Positions 1 to 13,268 of a stretch of DNA of 64,000 bases are shown here, in pieces. The stretch is from Closterium sp. NIES-65. Lineage: Eukaryota; Streptophyta; Zygnematophyceae; Desmidiales; Closteriaceae. Positions within the stretch are counted from its first letter, which is position 1. Each line of letters opens with the position of its first letter. The notes under the pieces are model-generated. The model ran no database searches. It was not told the origin of the DNA and saw only the letters and a list, made by a program, of their open reading frames with translations. The position numbers and the translations under genes are program-made. The stretch spans positions 62,001 to 126,000 of the forward strand of contig CANXME010002498.1 of the NCBI GenBank assembly GCA_948144175.1, read 5' to 3'.

Positions 1-3000
1 GTGTGACTGAGTCAAGGTAATGGTGCGGCGAGCTCTGTCCCAGGTGATCTGCAAGCCAAGGTAGCTACGCAGTTCACCCAGGTCTGTGCATGTGTGTCTC
101 TTCTGCAGCTCGGACTTCACGTAGGCGAGTCCAGCAGTGTCAGCTGTATCAAAGACCAAGTCGTCGACGTACACGAGGATATAGAACGGCGGCAGAGAGG
201 TGTCGGTGCGCAGAAACAGCGACGGGTCGGCAGTAGAAGGAGCAAACACAAGAGCCACAAGTGTAGTCCTCAGTGTGTCGTGCCATTCACGGGGCGCCTG
301 GCGGAGACCGTAGACTGGACGCCGGAGACTCCACTAGGTACCAGGAGGGAACGACCCAGTGAAGCCAGGCGGGCGGCGCAGCCAGATCTCCTCGTGCAGG
401 GTGCCCTGCAAAAAAGTTGTGTTGAAGTCGAGACAGTGCAGCTCGTAGTCACGGTGAGCAGCAACGTGCAGTAGTACCCGAAGAGTGGTCATCTTCGGGG
501 TGGGAGAGAAGGTCTGAAAAGTAGTGAACTCCCTGCCGCTGACTGAAGCCACGAGCCACGTACCGTGCCTTGAAGACAGGCGGAGAACCCGACGGCCGCT
601 TCACCCTGAAGATCCACATGCCACTGACGATGTTCGCCCCAGGCAGGGGAACCTCATCAACGTAGATGCCTGTGGACTTCCAGGAAGCCATCTCTGTGCC
701 CATAGCTGTCTGCCACTGAGAAGAGTAGGGACCCTCTATCGCCTCAGCGTAAGAGTGCGGAGTCGGGATGTCAAGTGCATCCGGGTCTCCCTCAGGGGTA
801 AGCAGTACGGACACGAGACGAGGTGAAGCAGCAGCCAGACACTGGAACTCCTCCTGCCTGTCCTCAAGGACGTCCGTGCCAAGGGCACACTCACCCCCGA
901 CGGACGAAGGACAGACAGACTCAGACTCAGCGACAAGACTAGCAGCGTAGTCTAGGCGACAGCGAGCAGCTAAGTCGACGAGCTTAGCAACTAGGGCACA
1001 CGCAGCAGTGGACTCGAAAGAAGGGTCAGTGACAACAGTAGCAAGGAGACCCGTGACAGTAGAACTGGCAGCACGAAGAGAGTCCGACTCCGGGTCGTCA
1101 AGAGCAGGGAGAGAGGAGTCAGGAGGAGAAGGCAAAGGGGCACGCAGAGGAGCAGTGGACGGACGCAGAGACATCCGGTGCGTGCCAGGGACAGGAGGAG
1201 GACGCTGACGCGACCCACGACCACTAGTGTGAGCAGCACGAACAGGCGACGCAGGGCGAGACGCAGGCTCACGACGCTCGGCAAGGCCTCCAGTAGGACG
1301 AGTGTAGGGAGAAGGAGGACGCAAAGGGGAGGCAGGCTGCAACTATAACTGTGACGGGACAGGTTGTGGACACTCTAAAGAAGGAGGAGGACTTGTAGAA
1401 GGTGGAAGACCAAGAACCTGCTGCAGGAGTGGAACGAAGTACGGTCGAGGCCGCACGGCGACTCCGGACACAGCAGGGACAGCACCAGTACCTCCAGCAG
1501 GAGCACCCGCTCCAGCAGCACCTCCAGCAGCTTCAGAACCTCCAGCAGCACCAGTAGTACCCCCAGCAGGGCCGCGAGCAGTGGGCCGAAAACCAACGCC
1601 CGCAGCAGCACCAGCTCCAGTCGAACTCGCAGGCCCAGCAGCTCCAGTACTCCCAATACGAACACCTCCGGGACCCGCGACACCAGCACCCTCAGCAGCC
1701 GAAGAACCTTTAGCTTCAGCAGCACGCCTCCTGCGCCGGGCAAACCACTCGCACAGCTCCGGTAGAGAGAGTGGCTCCCGGCGAGACGAAGCACCCGGAT
1801 GACCTCCAGGCGTAGCACCTCCAAACTCAGCACCCCTAGGCTCAGCACCCCCAGGCTCAGCATCCCCAGGCACAGCACCCCTAGGCGTAGCACCCCAAGG
1901 CTCAGCACCCCCAGGCTCAGCACCCCCAGGCTCAGCACCCCCAGGCTCAGCACCCCCAGGCTCAGCACCCCCAAGCTCAGCACCCCCAGTCTCAGCACCC
2001 TCAGCAGCACCAGAGTCACCAGTAACCTCGACAGGCTCGACTGCGTCTACCTGGGACACACCTGAAGGGGCACGACCCTGAGGGGGGAGGGGGTCTACCG
2101 GGGGGGGACCTGGGACCAGGAAGAGCGGGGGTGGGGAGAGGGACGGAGTGCGGTAGGGGAAGAGGCGGTAGTAGGGGACCGACTCGTCAAACGTGACGTC
2201 CTGGGAGGACAGAACACGTCGAGAGGTGGGGTGGTAGAACTGCCACCCAGGCGCGTCAGGGGGGAACCCCAGGAAGACGCAAGGAGCAGCACGAGGGGAC
2301 AGCTTGTCCGCAGACAAGTCGCGGACAAACGCCTGAGATCCCCAGACCCGGAACGCCGACGCATCGCCAACCTTCTCCGTCCACAGCAAGGTTGGGGAGG
2401 TCTCCGACCTGGAGACCCTGGGGTGAAGGTTGATCTGATGCGCCGCGTACCTCACCGCAAACGGCCACGAAAAAAGGGGGGCAGCCGCATGCATCATGGA
2501 CGTACGAGCGACGTCCATGACCATGCCAATGCGGCGCTCAGCGATCCCATTTTGCTGCGGAGAGTCCGTAAGCGTGAAGGTCTGACGGATGCCTCGTGCG
2601 CGACAGTAGGCTCTTAGAAGGCCAGAGGAAAACTCTCCGCCTCTGTCCGAGTGCAGATGCAGAACAGGAAAGTCTGAGCCAAAGCTCTGCCGGAGCTGGA
2701 GACGAGCTGCGCGGATCCAATCGATCAGCACCTCAGTGACATCACCCTTTCTGCGCAAGGGGAAGACTGCAGTGTAACGCGAGTAGTCGTCAACAACGAG
2801 CAGGAAGTAGCGCTCGTGACCCTGTCCACAGACGCGGGCTGGGCCCCACACGTTCATGTGAAGTGTCTGCAACGGGGCCTCTGTCGGAGGAAACTGGGAG
2901 GAGTGAGGGGCAGCCCGCTGGCGCACCTCGACACAGGGGACAAAGGTAGGGCCAGGGCCCTGAGGAAGGGGAGGGAGGGACCGGGGGAGAACAGAAACAA

Positions 3001-5149
3001 GAAGACGGAAGGCCATGCCTCTGAGCCGAAGCAGAGAGGGGTGACCAAGGCGGTGGTGCTAGAGGAGAGTCTCGTGAGACAGGAGACGACACGAACAGGG
3101 GGCAGACTCAGGACCAGACCTGGACGCTGCAGCAAACACCTGACCCAACGCAGCTACCCTACCAGACTCAGCAACTGGAGGAGACGCAGTGGTTAGTGTA
3201 TACAGGCTCGACCCCGGCTGACGAGTAAACGTAGCCAGGTGTCGGCCTGTGCTAGCCCTTGTGCAGTGCGTCACCCGCTGACGCGCAGGAGTGAACTGGT
3301 GGACTCCCCCATCCTGTAGGTGAGCACCACTCACCAGGTTCGAAGAGAACGAGGGGAGGTAGAGACCAGACAGGGTGCAAGAGGGAGCCGCCGAACACGG
3401 GAGGACTGTGGAGAAGTGAGACAGTACAGGACCCCCAGAGGGGCCAGCTAGAGACACCGCAACCGGCCGACTAAGCGGCGTGAGTGTGGTGCGGTCCTGA
3501 AGGAGCGAGAAGCCCCAAAGTCAAGGATGAAGGTGAGGGAGGCCGAAGCCGACGTAGTACCTCAGAGCGCAGACTCACCAGTACCTGAGGACGCAGATAC
3601 ACTAGCACCTAGAGCAGGAGTGTCGCAAGCACCTAGGGCAGCCGCCTCACCAGTACCTAGAGCAGTAGTCTCAATGCCCGGATCGGGCGGGAAACACCGG
3701 TAACAGTCACCCTCATCACTAATAGACACAGCAAACATGGCAGAAAGAATAGCATCAAAATTAAGATCATAGATGGCAACACCCGCCCTAGACAGCTCGC
3801 CCCAGCGAGGGATCTGTGTGGCCTCCGGGAACTGGTGACGCCACGCTTCCGTCAGGCGGCCAAAGCAGCGCTGGGTGGGGTGCGCACCCCCACACTGCTC
3901 ACCCACACGGTCGCCGGTGCGCAGGACGTAGGTGCACGGACCAAAACCCCCACCCCGCTGGCGTGCAGTGTACCACTCACGGAGCTGCTGAGGGGACAGG
4001 GTCTCACGACCGCGCTGCTGCTGCTGGCGCGGACCACCACCGGAGCCACTCCTTTGCGTAGACCCACGACCAGCTCCACCGCCACCCCCACCGCCTCCGC
4101 CGCCTCCACTGCTACCGCCGCCTCCGCCGCCTCCTCCACTGCCGCCACCTCCGCCACCTCCGCTCCCACCGCCACCGCCGCCGCCGCCTCCGCCTCTACT
4201 GCCGCCACCGACACCTCCACCCCCACCTCCACTCCCACCGCCACCCCCACTCCCCCCGTCGCCTCCACCTCCACCTCCACCACCCCCGCTCGTGCCTCCA
4301 GTGCCCCTAATCCCCTTGCCCTTGCCAGAGCGGCGTCTCCCGCTAGGGGGAGACGCCACACCGACCGACTCAAGACCAAGGAGGTCGGCCGCAGCAGCAG
4401 AAGCAACAGAGGGTATAAGGGGGGAGGGGGAACACCCCTCAAAGATGGGGGTGCGCGGGTCACCACGAGAGGCCCCTACAGTGACTATGCTCTTCTCGCC
4501 CGCTAGGAGGGACTTCTCGAGGAGGTCAATAGTGAGAGTGGTGGAACACACTGAGAGGAAGTGGTCCTTGACTACGCGAAGGGAGTCAGGGAGGCGAGTG
4601 ACTATGTAGTAGAGAGTGATGTACATGGGGGGGGGTTCTTGGCGCAGAAGTCAGCAGGAAGCGCAGCGTGGTAGCGAGTGTCACTAGTGCGGAGGTGTGT
4701 TATGAGGTCAGCGACTGTGGGAAAGGCAGCAAGGTCAGGGAAGAGGTACGGTAGCATGAGACGGCTCAGTGCAGCAGTGGCAGGGGAGGAGTAGCGCGCA
4801 ACTACAGCGTCATACAAGGTCTGAGCACTCTTGTACTGACTAAAGTGCGCACGCTCGGAGGTAGGGAGGTGGCGGCGGACAGCAAGACGTGCAGCAGCGT
4901 CGTGCGTGGCCCACTAGGAGCGAACAGTGGCGTCGGCATCAGCAGAAGGGGCAGGAGAGGCGCCAGAGGTGAGGTCAAAGAGTGAGAGACCGTCTGCCCT
5001 ATCGCACTGTAAAAACAGCTGCAGGTCATCTACCCAGACGTCAAAGTCAATGGCTCGGCCCTCAGCGTCAAAAGCGAGGACACTAGGGGTAGCCATGACC
5101 ACAGTAGACTAGCAGTGCAACAGTAGGGTGAGGGCAGTGCAGTGAAAGA

Positions 5150-5751
5150 GGCACTGTGCTCACCGGACGGGGCTGCTCGGGCGGCTCGAAGGTAGGGCGG
5201 ATCGGCGGCTCGGCGGCTCGGCTGCACGGCGGCTCGGCTGCAGGGCGGCTCGGTTGCTGGGCGGCTCGGCTGCAGGGCAGCTCGGCTGCTCGGTTGCTGG
5301 GCGGCTCGGCTGCTTGGCTGCTGGGCGGCTCGGCTGCTCGGCTGCTCAGCTGCTGGGCGGCTCGGCCGTGCTGCTGCAGGGCGGCTCGGCGGTCGGCTGC
5401 TCGGCAAGGTGAGGCGGCCCGGGCGGCTCAGGTGGCGGGCGGCGCTGCAGCATGTGACGGGGCCGCAGGGAAGGCGGGTGGGCCGCAGGTAAGGGCGGCG
5501 AGGCCGCAGTTGTGGGCGGTGGGGACCGCAGGTGAGGGCGGCGAGGCCGCAGGTAAGGGCGGGGAGGCCGCAGTTGAGGGCGGTGGGGACTGCAGGTGAA
5601 GGGCGGTGGGGCCGCAGGTAAGGGCAGCGGGGACCGCAGGTAAGGGCGGTGGGGCCGCAGGTAAGGGCAGCGAGGCCGCAAGGGCGGCGCGCGGGGTCGA
5701 CGGGTGGCGTAAGGCGCCACTAGGGTGGCGCGCGGGGTCGACGGGCGGCGT

Positions 5752-5782
<31 letters not shown>

Positions 5783-6060
5783 TAGGGCGGCGCGCGGGGT
5801 CGACGGGCGGCGCAGGGGGCCGCTAGGGCGGCGCGCGGGGTCGACGGGCGACGCAGGGGGCTGCTAGGGCGGTGCGCGGGGTCGACGGCTTGGCGCAAGG
5901 AGCCGCAAAGGCGGCGCGCGGGGTCGACGGGTGGCGCAAGGAGGGGCCGCTAGGGTAGCGCGTGGGGTCGATGGGCACACGGGGCCGCGCGCGACTCGGT
6001 CTAGTCTGAGGCACGCTCTGGGCAGGAAAAAAAAAATTGTGGTGGGCCCTAGGTAGCGTT
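5150..6060 (-). repeat. GC-rich low-complexity leader of copia A
   Basis: This stretch holds repeats of CGGCTCGG type (5160-5410), then roughly 40-60 bp units around GCGGCGCGCGGGGTCGACGGG (5690-5960), and an unbroken G-run at about 5753-5780. It lies between primer site and gag and has no coding motif I recognise. The leaders of B, C, D and E are built in the same way. Confidence 0.75.
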
Positions 6061-6087
6061 CCTACTAGGGAACCTGCTCTGAAACCA

Positions 6088-6214
6088 TGAGAAGAAACGA
6101 GAATGAATCAACTATGAATGAAGTGGGTACAAGTACTAACCCTAATTGGGTTATACCCCCTATGGGATACCCCACTACAGCCTACACAAAAGCATAAGCT
6201 ATAATGTTCTGACA
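6088..6214 (-). repeat. 5' LTR of copia element A
   Basis: This is a 127-bp LTR. Read on the minus strand it begins TGTCAGAAC and ends TTCTTCTCA, giving the standard TG...CA ends. Its length equals that of the element B LTRs and it is related to them in sequence. The partner LTR and the target duplication lie outside the window. Confidence 0.85.
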
Positions 6215-6315
6215 TAAGTGCCGGCGCTTATGGCCGATACTCAATTAAAAGCGCCACCACCAAAAAACCGGATTTTATTATAAGCGCGTATGCGCTACTA
6301 TCCGGGGTAATACGG
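6215..6315. mobile_element. Right end of a small TIR element (family T), interrupted by copia A
   Basis: The piece ends TATCCGGGGTAATACGG, which matches the terminus of the complete family member at 42160-42670. It shares the subterminal GCGCTTATGGCC and AAGCGCGTATGCGCTA blocks. The left part is missing here because copia A begins directly at its edge. The TA at 6316-6317 is the presumed target dinucleotide. Copia B's target duplication starts at the next base. Confidence 0.7.
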
Positions 6316-6322
6316 TACAAAT

Positions 6323-6449
6323 TGTCAGATTTATATGACATAGCTACTGTAGGCTATAGTGGGGTAGCACATATGGGGTACAGCTTTCTAGGGTTCATAC
6401 TTGTACCCAACTTTCACTTAGTCATTCCATTCTTGTTTCAGTTTTCTCA
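6323..6449 (+). repeat. 5' LTR of copia B
   Basis: The LTR is 127 bp, starts TGTCAGATTTATATGA and ends CAGTTTTCTCA. The primer site TGGTATCGAGCAGG follows at once. CAAAT is duplicated on the outer side. Four differences from the 3' LTR are visible. Confidence 0.92.
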
Positions 6450-9400
6450 TGGTATCGAGCAGGTTCCCTCGTGGGAACCGTTCCTAGGGCCCACCGATTC
6501 GATCTTTTTTTTTTCCTGCCCGGAGTGTGATCAGCCCTTGCCCGAGTCGCGCTCCCCTTAGCGGCTGTATCGCGCCACCCTTGACGGCCCCGATCCGCCA
6601 CCCTAGTGGCCTCGTCGCCTACCCCGCGGCCCTCGCGCCGTCCCTCCCAGCCCCGATTCGCCGCCTTGCGGCCCCGTCGCCTACCTCGCGGCCCTCGCGC
6701 CGCCTTTCCCGGCCCCGATCCGCCGCCCTGCGGCCCCGTCGCCTACCCCCCGGCCCTGACGCCACCCTTCCCGACCCGGCCCCGCCCTTGCTGGCCCCGT
6801 CGTCTACCTGCAGCCCCGTCGCCTACCTGTGCGGCCCCGGCGGCGTCTCTGCCGGCCCCGCCACCGTCCCCACGCGGCCCCGCCGTCACCGCCGAGCCGC
6901 CCGCCGCCCGAGCCGCCCGAGCTGCCGAGTCGCTCGCGCCGCCCGAGCAGCCCGAACCGCCGAGCCGCCCGAGCCGCCCGAGCCACCCGAGCCGCCCGAG
7001 CCGCCGAGTCGCCGAGCCGCAAATGCTGCCGAACCGCCGAGCTGCCCGAGCCGCCGAGTTCACGAGCCACCCGAGCCGCCTGAGCAGCCGAGTTGCCGAG
7101 CCGCCCGAGCCGCCGAGCCGCCCGAGCCGCCCGAGCTGCCCTATCCGGTAAGAGCAGCACCTCTGTCACTGCACTGCCCTAACCCTACTGTTCGAGCTGC
7201 TAGTCTACTGCTGTCATGGCTACCCCTAGTGTCCTCACCTTTGACGCCGAGGGTCGGGCCATTGACTTTGACATATGGGTAGATGAGCTGCAGCTTTTCC
7301 TACAGTGCGATAGGGCAGACGGTCTCTCTCTCTTTGACCTCACCTCTGGTGCCTCTCCTGCCCCTGCGGCTGACGCTGACGCCACTATTCGCTCACAGTG
7401 GGCCACGCGCGATGCTGTTGCACGTCTTGCTGTGCGTCGCCACCTGCCTACCTCTGAGCGTGCGCACTTTAGTCAGTACAAGAGTGCTCAGACCTTGTAT
7501 GACGCTGTAGTTGCGCGCTACTCCTCCCCTGCCACTGCTGCACTGAGCCGCCTCATGCTACCGTACCTCTTCCCTGACCTTGCTACCTTTCCCACAGTCG
7601 CTGACCTCATTACGCACCTCCGCACTAGTGACACTCGCTACCGCGCTGCGCTTCCTGCTGAGTTCTGCGCCAAGAACCCCCCCCCCCCCATGTATATCAC
7701 CCTCTACTACATAGTCACCCGGCTCCCTGACTCCCTTCGCGTAGTCAGGGACCACTTCCTCGCAGTGTGCCCCACCACTCTCACTGTTGACCTCCTCGAG
7801 AAGGCCCTCCTAGCAGCGGAGAAGAGCATAGTCGCTGTAGGAGCCTCTCGTGGTGACCCCCGCACCCCCATCTTTGAGGGGTGTTCTCCCTCCCCCCTCT
7901 TGCCCTCTGTTGCTTCTGCTGCTGCGGCCGACCTCGTTGGTTTTGAGTCGGTCGGCGCTGCGTCTGCCCCTTCGGGGAAGCGCCGCACAGGCAAGGGCAA
8001 GGGGGGCAAGGGCGCTGGAGGAGCTGGTGGGGGCGTTGGAGGTGGCGATGGAGCCGGCGGAGGGGGTGGGGGTGGTGGTGGGAGTGGTGGCGGGGGTGGA
8101 GGTGTCGGTGGCGGCAGTGGAGGCGGAGGCAGAGGCGGCGGTGGCGGTGGGAGCGGAGGTGGCGGAGGTGGCGGCGGAGGAGGAGGCGGAGGCGGAGGAG
8201 GTGGAGCTAGTCGGGGTGGCGCTGTGAAGAGGCGCGGCTCAGGTGGTGGACAGCGCCAGCAGCAGCAGTAGCAGCAGCGCACTCGTGACATCCCTCCCCC
8301 TTCAGAAGCTCCGTGAGTGGTACGCTGCACGCCAGCGGGGTGGGGGGGGTGGTCCGTGCACTTACGTCCTACACACCGGCGACCGTGCGGGTGAGCAGTG
8401 TGGGGGTGCGCACTCCACCCAGCGCTGCTTTGGCCGCCTGACACACGCTTGGGGTCACCAGTTCCCAGAGGCCACTGAGATCCACGGCTTGGGTGAGCTG
8501 TCTAGGGCGGGAGTAGCTATCTTTGTCCTTGACTTTGATGCTATTCTTGCTGCCATGTATGCTGTGACTATTAGTGATGAGGGTGACTATTACCGGTGTT
8601 TCCCGCCCGATCCGGGCATTGAGACTGCTGCTCTACGTACAGGTGAGGCTGCTGCTCTAGGGGTAGTGCGTCTACGTCTCAGGTGCTGGTGAGTCTGCTC
8701 TCTCAGGTACTGCGTCTGCTCCGGCCTCCCTCACCTTCACCCTTGACTATATGGCTTCTCGCTCCTTCTTTCGAGACCGCACCACACTCACGCCGCTTGG
8801 TCGGCCAGTTGCAGCCTCTCTAGCAGACCCCTCTGGGGGTCCTGTCCTTGCTCACTTCTCCACTGTCCTCCCGTGTCCGGCGGCTCCCTCTGGCACCCTG
8901 TCTGGTCTTTACCTCCCCTTGTTCTCTATGAACTTGGTGAGTGGTGCTCACCTATAGGATGGGGAAGTGCACCAGTTCACTCCTGCGAGTCAGCGGGTGA
9001 CACACTGCACTGAGGCTCGGACACGCCGACACTTGGCCACGTTTACACGTCAGCCGGGGTCGAGCCTGTACACACTGACCACTAAGTCTCCTCCAGTCAC
9101 TGCATCTGATCGGGTAGCTGCGTCGGGTCAAGTGTTTGCTGCAGCGTCCAGGTCTGGTCCTGAGTCTGCCCCCTGCTCGTGTCGTCTCCTGTCTCACGAG
9201 ACTCTCCTCTGGCACCACCGCCTTGGTCACCCCTCTCTGCTTCATCTGAGAGGCATGGCCTCCCGTCTCCTTGTTTCTAGTCTTCCCCGGTCCCTCCCTC
9301 CCCTTCCTCCGGGGCCCGGCCCTACCTGTGTCCCCTGTGTCGAGGGGCGGCAGCGGGCTGCCCCTCACTCCTCCCAGTTTCCTCCGACAGAGGCCCCGCT

Positions 9401-10264
9401 GCAGACGCTTCACATGGACGTGTGGGGCCCAGCCCGCGTCCGTGGACAGGGTCACGAGCGCTACTTCCTGCTGGTGGTTGAGGACTACTCGCGTTACACC
9501 GCACTCTTCCCCTTGCGCAGCTAGGGTGATGTCACTGAGGTGTTGATCGACTGGATCCGCGCAGCTCGTCTCCAGCTCAGGCAGAGCTTCGCCTCGGACT
9601 TTCCTGTTCTGCGTCCGCACTCTGACAGAGGCGGAGAGTTCTCCTCTGGCCTTCTGCGAGCCTACTGTCCTGCACGAGGCATCCGTCAGATCTTCACGCT
9701 TCCGGACTCTCTGCAGCAAAATGGGATTGCTGAGCGCAGCATTGGCATGGTCATAGACGTCGCTCGTACGTCCATGATGCATGCGGTTGCCCCCCATTTT
9801 CTGTGGCCGTTTGCGGTTCGGTACGCGGCGCATCAGATCAACCTTTACCCCAGGGTCTCCAGGCCGGAGACCTCCCCAGCTTTGCTGTGGACGGGGAAGG
9901 TTGGCGATGCGTCTGCGTTTCGGGTCTGGGGATCTCGGGCGTTTGTCCGCGACTTGTCTGCGGACAAGCTGTCCCCTCGTGCTGCTCCTTGCGTCTTCCT
10001 TGGCTTCCCCCCTGACGCGCCCAGGTGGCAGTTCTACCACCCCACCTCTCGCCGTGTTCTGTCCTCCCAGGACGTCACGTTTTACGAGTCAGTCCCCTAC
10101 TACCGCCTCTTCCCCTACCGCACTCCGTCCCTCCCCTGCCACCGCTCTTCCTTGTGTCAGGTCCCCCCCCGGTAGACCCCCTCCCCCCTCAGGGTCGTGC
10201 CCCTTTAGGTGTGTCCCAAGTAGACGCAGTCGAGCCAGTCGAGGTTACTGGTGACTCTGGTGCT

Positions 10265-10520
10265 GCTGAGGGTGCTGAGCCTGGGGGTGCTACGACTGGG
10301 GGTGCTGAGCCTGGGGGTACTGAGACTGGGGGTGCTGAGCCTGGGGGTACTGAGCCTGAGGGTACTACGCCTGGGGGTGCTGGGCCTGAGGGTGCTACTA
10401 CTGGGGGTGCTGGGCCTGGGGGTGCTGAGCCTGGGGGTCCTACAGTTGGGGGTGCTGAGCCTGGGGGTGCTGAGCTTGGGGGTGCTGAGCCTGGGGGTGC
10501 TACGCCTGGAGGTGTGGAGC
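10265..10520 (+). repeat. 15-bp GGAEP-type coding repeats of copia B
   Basis: A 15-bp unit around GGTGCTGAGCCTGGG is repeated about 17 times and codes for a Gly/Ala/Glu/Pro linker between integrase and reverse transcriptase. The same kind of linker occurs in A (1800-2010) and C (45550-46090) on the minus strand. It is probably a flexible or disordered spacer, which is inference. Confidence 0.8.
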
Positions 10521-12887
10521 CTGAGGGAGCTGGACCTGTTTGTGTGGCGTCTGGTGGTGCTGGACCTGGAGGTTCTCCGGGTGCTTCGTCTCGGCGGGAG
10601 CCACTCTCTCCACCGGAGCTACGCGAGTGGTTTGCCCGGCGCTGGAGGCGTGCTGCTGGAGCTGGAGGTTCTTCGGCTGCTGAGGGTGCTGGTCCCGTCA
10701 TAGTTACAGTTACAGCCGGCCTCCCCCTTACCTGCTCCTTCTCCCTACACTGGTCCTACTGGAGGTCTTGCTGCGCGTCGTGAGCCTACGTCTCGCCCTG
10801 CGTCGCCTGTCCGTCCTGCTCGCACTAGTGGTCGTGGTTCGCGTCCGCGTCCTCCTCCTGTCCCTGGCACGCACCTGATGTCTCTGCGTCCGTCCACTGC
10901 TCCTCTGCGTGCCCCTTTGACTTCTCCTCCAGAGTCCTCTCTTCCTGCTCTTCCTGCTCTTCCCGACCCGGAGTCGGACTCTCTTCGTGCTGCCAGTCCT
11001 ACTGTCACGCGTCTCCTTGCTACTGTCGTCACTGACCCTTCCTTTGAGTCCACTGCTGCGTCTGCCCTAGTTGCTGAGCTCGTCGACTTTGCTGCTCGCT
11101 GTCGCCTAGACTACGCTGCTAGTCTTGTCGCTGAGTCTGAGTCTGTCTGTCCTCCGTCCGTCGGGGGTGAGTGTGCCCTTGGCACGGACGTCCTTGAGGA
11201 CAGGCAGGAGAAGTTCAAGTATCTGGCTGCTGCTTCACCTCATCTCGTGTCCGTACTACTTACCCCTGAGGGAGACCCGGATGCACTTGACATCCCGACT
11301 CCGCGCTCTTACGCTGAGGCGATAGAGGGTCCCTACTCCTCTTAGTGGCAGGCAGCTATGGATACAGAGATGGCTTCCTAGAAGTCCACAGGCACCTATA
11401 TTGACGAGGTTCCCCCTCCTGGGGCGAACATCGTCAGTGGCATGTGGATTTTCAGGGTGAAGCGGCCGTCGGGTTCTCCGCCTGTCTTCAAGGCGCGTTA
11501 CGTGGCTCGTGGCTTCAGTCAGCAGCAGGGAGTTGACTACTTTCAGACCTTCTCTCCCACCCCGAAGATGACCACTCTTCGGGTACTGCTGCACGTAGCT
11601 GCTCACCATGACTACGAGCTGCACTATCTTGACTTCAGCACTGCTTTCTTGCAGGGCAGCCTGCACGATGAGATCTGGCTGCGCCGCCCACCTGGCTTCA
11701 ATGGGTCTTTTCCTCCTGGCACCAAGTGGAGCCTCCGGCAGCCAGTCTACGGCCTCCGCCAGGCACCGCGCGAGTGGCACGACACATTGAGGACTACACT
11801 TGCGGCTCTTGGGTTTGCCACTTCTACTGCCGACCCGTCGCTGTTTCTGCGCACCGACACCTCTTTGCTGCCGTTCTACATCCTCGTGTACGTCGACAAC
11901 TTGGTCTTTGCCACAGCTGACACTGCTGGACTAGCCTACGTGAAGTCCGAGCTGCAGGAGAGACACACGTGCACAGACCTGGGTGAAATGCGTAGCTACC
12001 TTGGCTTGCAGATCACCCGGGACAGAGCTCGCCGCACCATTACCCTGACTCAGTCACACATGGTGCAGCAGGTCCTTCAGCGCTTAGGCTTCACGTACTC
12101 CTCGCCTCAGGCCACTCCTCTGCCTACTCGCCACTCGCTCTCAACTCTGCCTTCGGATGAGTCCGTAGAGTCGAGTGGCACGTATCCAGAGCTTTTTGGC
12201 TGCCTCATGTACCTGATGACCTGCACACGACCTGACCTTGCATACCCTCTTAGCATTCTCGCACGCTATGTTGCTCCTGGGAGACACAGACCGGAGCACA
12301 TGGCTGCAGCGAAGAGGGTGTTGCGCTACTTGTGCAGTACGTCGGGCATGGGGCTAGTGCTTGGAGGGCGGAGTCCGGTGGTCCTCACTGGGCACGCAGA
12401 CGCTTCTTGGGCTGACGACCAGGCTACGCAGCGGTCGTCACAGGGTTACACCTTCAGCCTTGGTTCTGGCTCTGTTTTGTGGAGTGCTACTCGCTCGTCT
12501 TCTGTTCTCGGCTCCAGTTGTGAGGCTGAGATCTACGCAGGGGCCATGGCTGCACAGGAGCTTCGCTGGCTCACCTACCTGCTGACTGACCTCGGAGAGC
12601 CGCCTCGTTCTCCTCCAGTTCTGTACGTAGACAACAAGGCCATGCTGGCCTTGTGTCGAGAGCAGAGACTGGAGCACAGAACAAAGCACATTGCTCTCCG
12701 CTACTTCCTTGCTCGTGAGCTACAGCAGCGTGGTCAGTTGCGGCTTGCGTACGTGGCCTCTGAGGCCAACAGTGCTGATGTCTTCACCAAGGCACTTGCG
12801 CCTTGTGATCATCAGCGCTTCTGCACTCAGCTCGGTCTTGTGCCCGTCTTGCCTCACTTGCTCACCTCTTGACCTTACTTGTACTGT

Positions 12888-12924
<37 letters not shown>

Positions 12925-13092
12925 GCTCTTGCTTGTCTAGCCTTATATATATATGTACTCCTGCATCTGAACTGGCCTTGTGGCCTTGAACTTGTGCTCG
13001 GAATGTGTGGTGACTTTGTGATCCACCCTGAGCTTGATTTGCTTAATTGGTCTTGTGACCCCTTGTTCTCCCCCACTTTGCCTATGGGGGTG

Positions 13093-13219
13093 TGTCAGAT
13101 TTATATGAGATAGCTACTGTAGGCTATAGTGTGGTAGCACATATGGGGTACAGCTTTCGAGGGTTCATACTTGCACCCAACTTTCACTTAGTCATTCCAT
13201 TCTTGTTTCAGTTTTCTCA
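13093..13219 (+). repeat. 3' LTR of copia B
   Basis: The LTR is 127 bp with the same ends as the 5' copy. The upstream sequence CCTATGGGGGTG is the likely polypurine primer region. The second CAAAT target duplication is at 13220-13224. A perfect (AT)n run lies a little upstream at about 12893-12920, within the element. Confidence 0.92.
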
Positions 13220-13268
13220 CAAATACCGTAAGAAGAACAATCCAAAGATGGGCATAAAAGTGCACCAC

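Larger units (their letters stand above)
1..6214 (-). mobile_element. Ty1/copia LTR retrotransposon A (broken, cut by the window edge)
   Basis: This element reads on the minus strand from its 5' LTR (6088-6214) and leaves the window inside reverse transcriptase. Parts in order: a GC-rich leader (about 5150-6060), a copia-type gag (about 4380-5094), a glycine-rich stretch (about 4090-4330), a Cys/His cluster, an integrase with the HSDRGGEF and QNGIAERRIG motifs (about 2250-2890), a linker of GGAEP-type pentapeptide repeats (about 1800-2010), and reverse transcriptase (about 1-640). A primer site close to the initiator-Met tRNA type follows the LTR at about 6068-6087. Its relatives here are B and C. 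It is broken, with roughly half a dozen breaks, and looks old. It appears to be inserted in the small TIR element whose right end is at 6215-6315. Confidence 0.9.
6323..13219 (+). mobile_element. Ty1/copia LTR retrotransposon B (broken)
   Basis: This element is complete from end to end. It has 127-bp LTRs at 6323-6449 and 13093-13219 and a 5-bp target duplication CAAAT at 6318-6322 and 13220-13224. An initiator-Met-type primer site follows the 5' LTR at 6450. Parts in order: a GC-rich leader (6540-7190), gag (from about 7216), a glycine-rich tract (8000-8220), a Cys/His cluster (about 8370-8440), an aspartic protease (about 8745-8800), a gag-pre-integrase HHRLGHPSL motif (about 9210), an integrase (about 9410-9980), GGAEP-type repeats (10270-10520), reverse transcriptase (about 11440-12100) and RNase H (about 12360-12830). 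It is broken, with roughly seven breaks. The LTRs differ at 4 of 127 sites by eye, so it is older than C. Confidence 0.93.

Noticed and set aside
3852-4506. Reading frames opposite the copia A gag (Ala/Thr/Val-rich)
   Set aside because: They are complements and frame shadows of the glycine-rich gag tract. The same happens at 7707-8444 in copia B.
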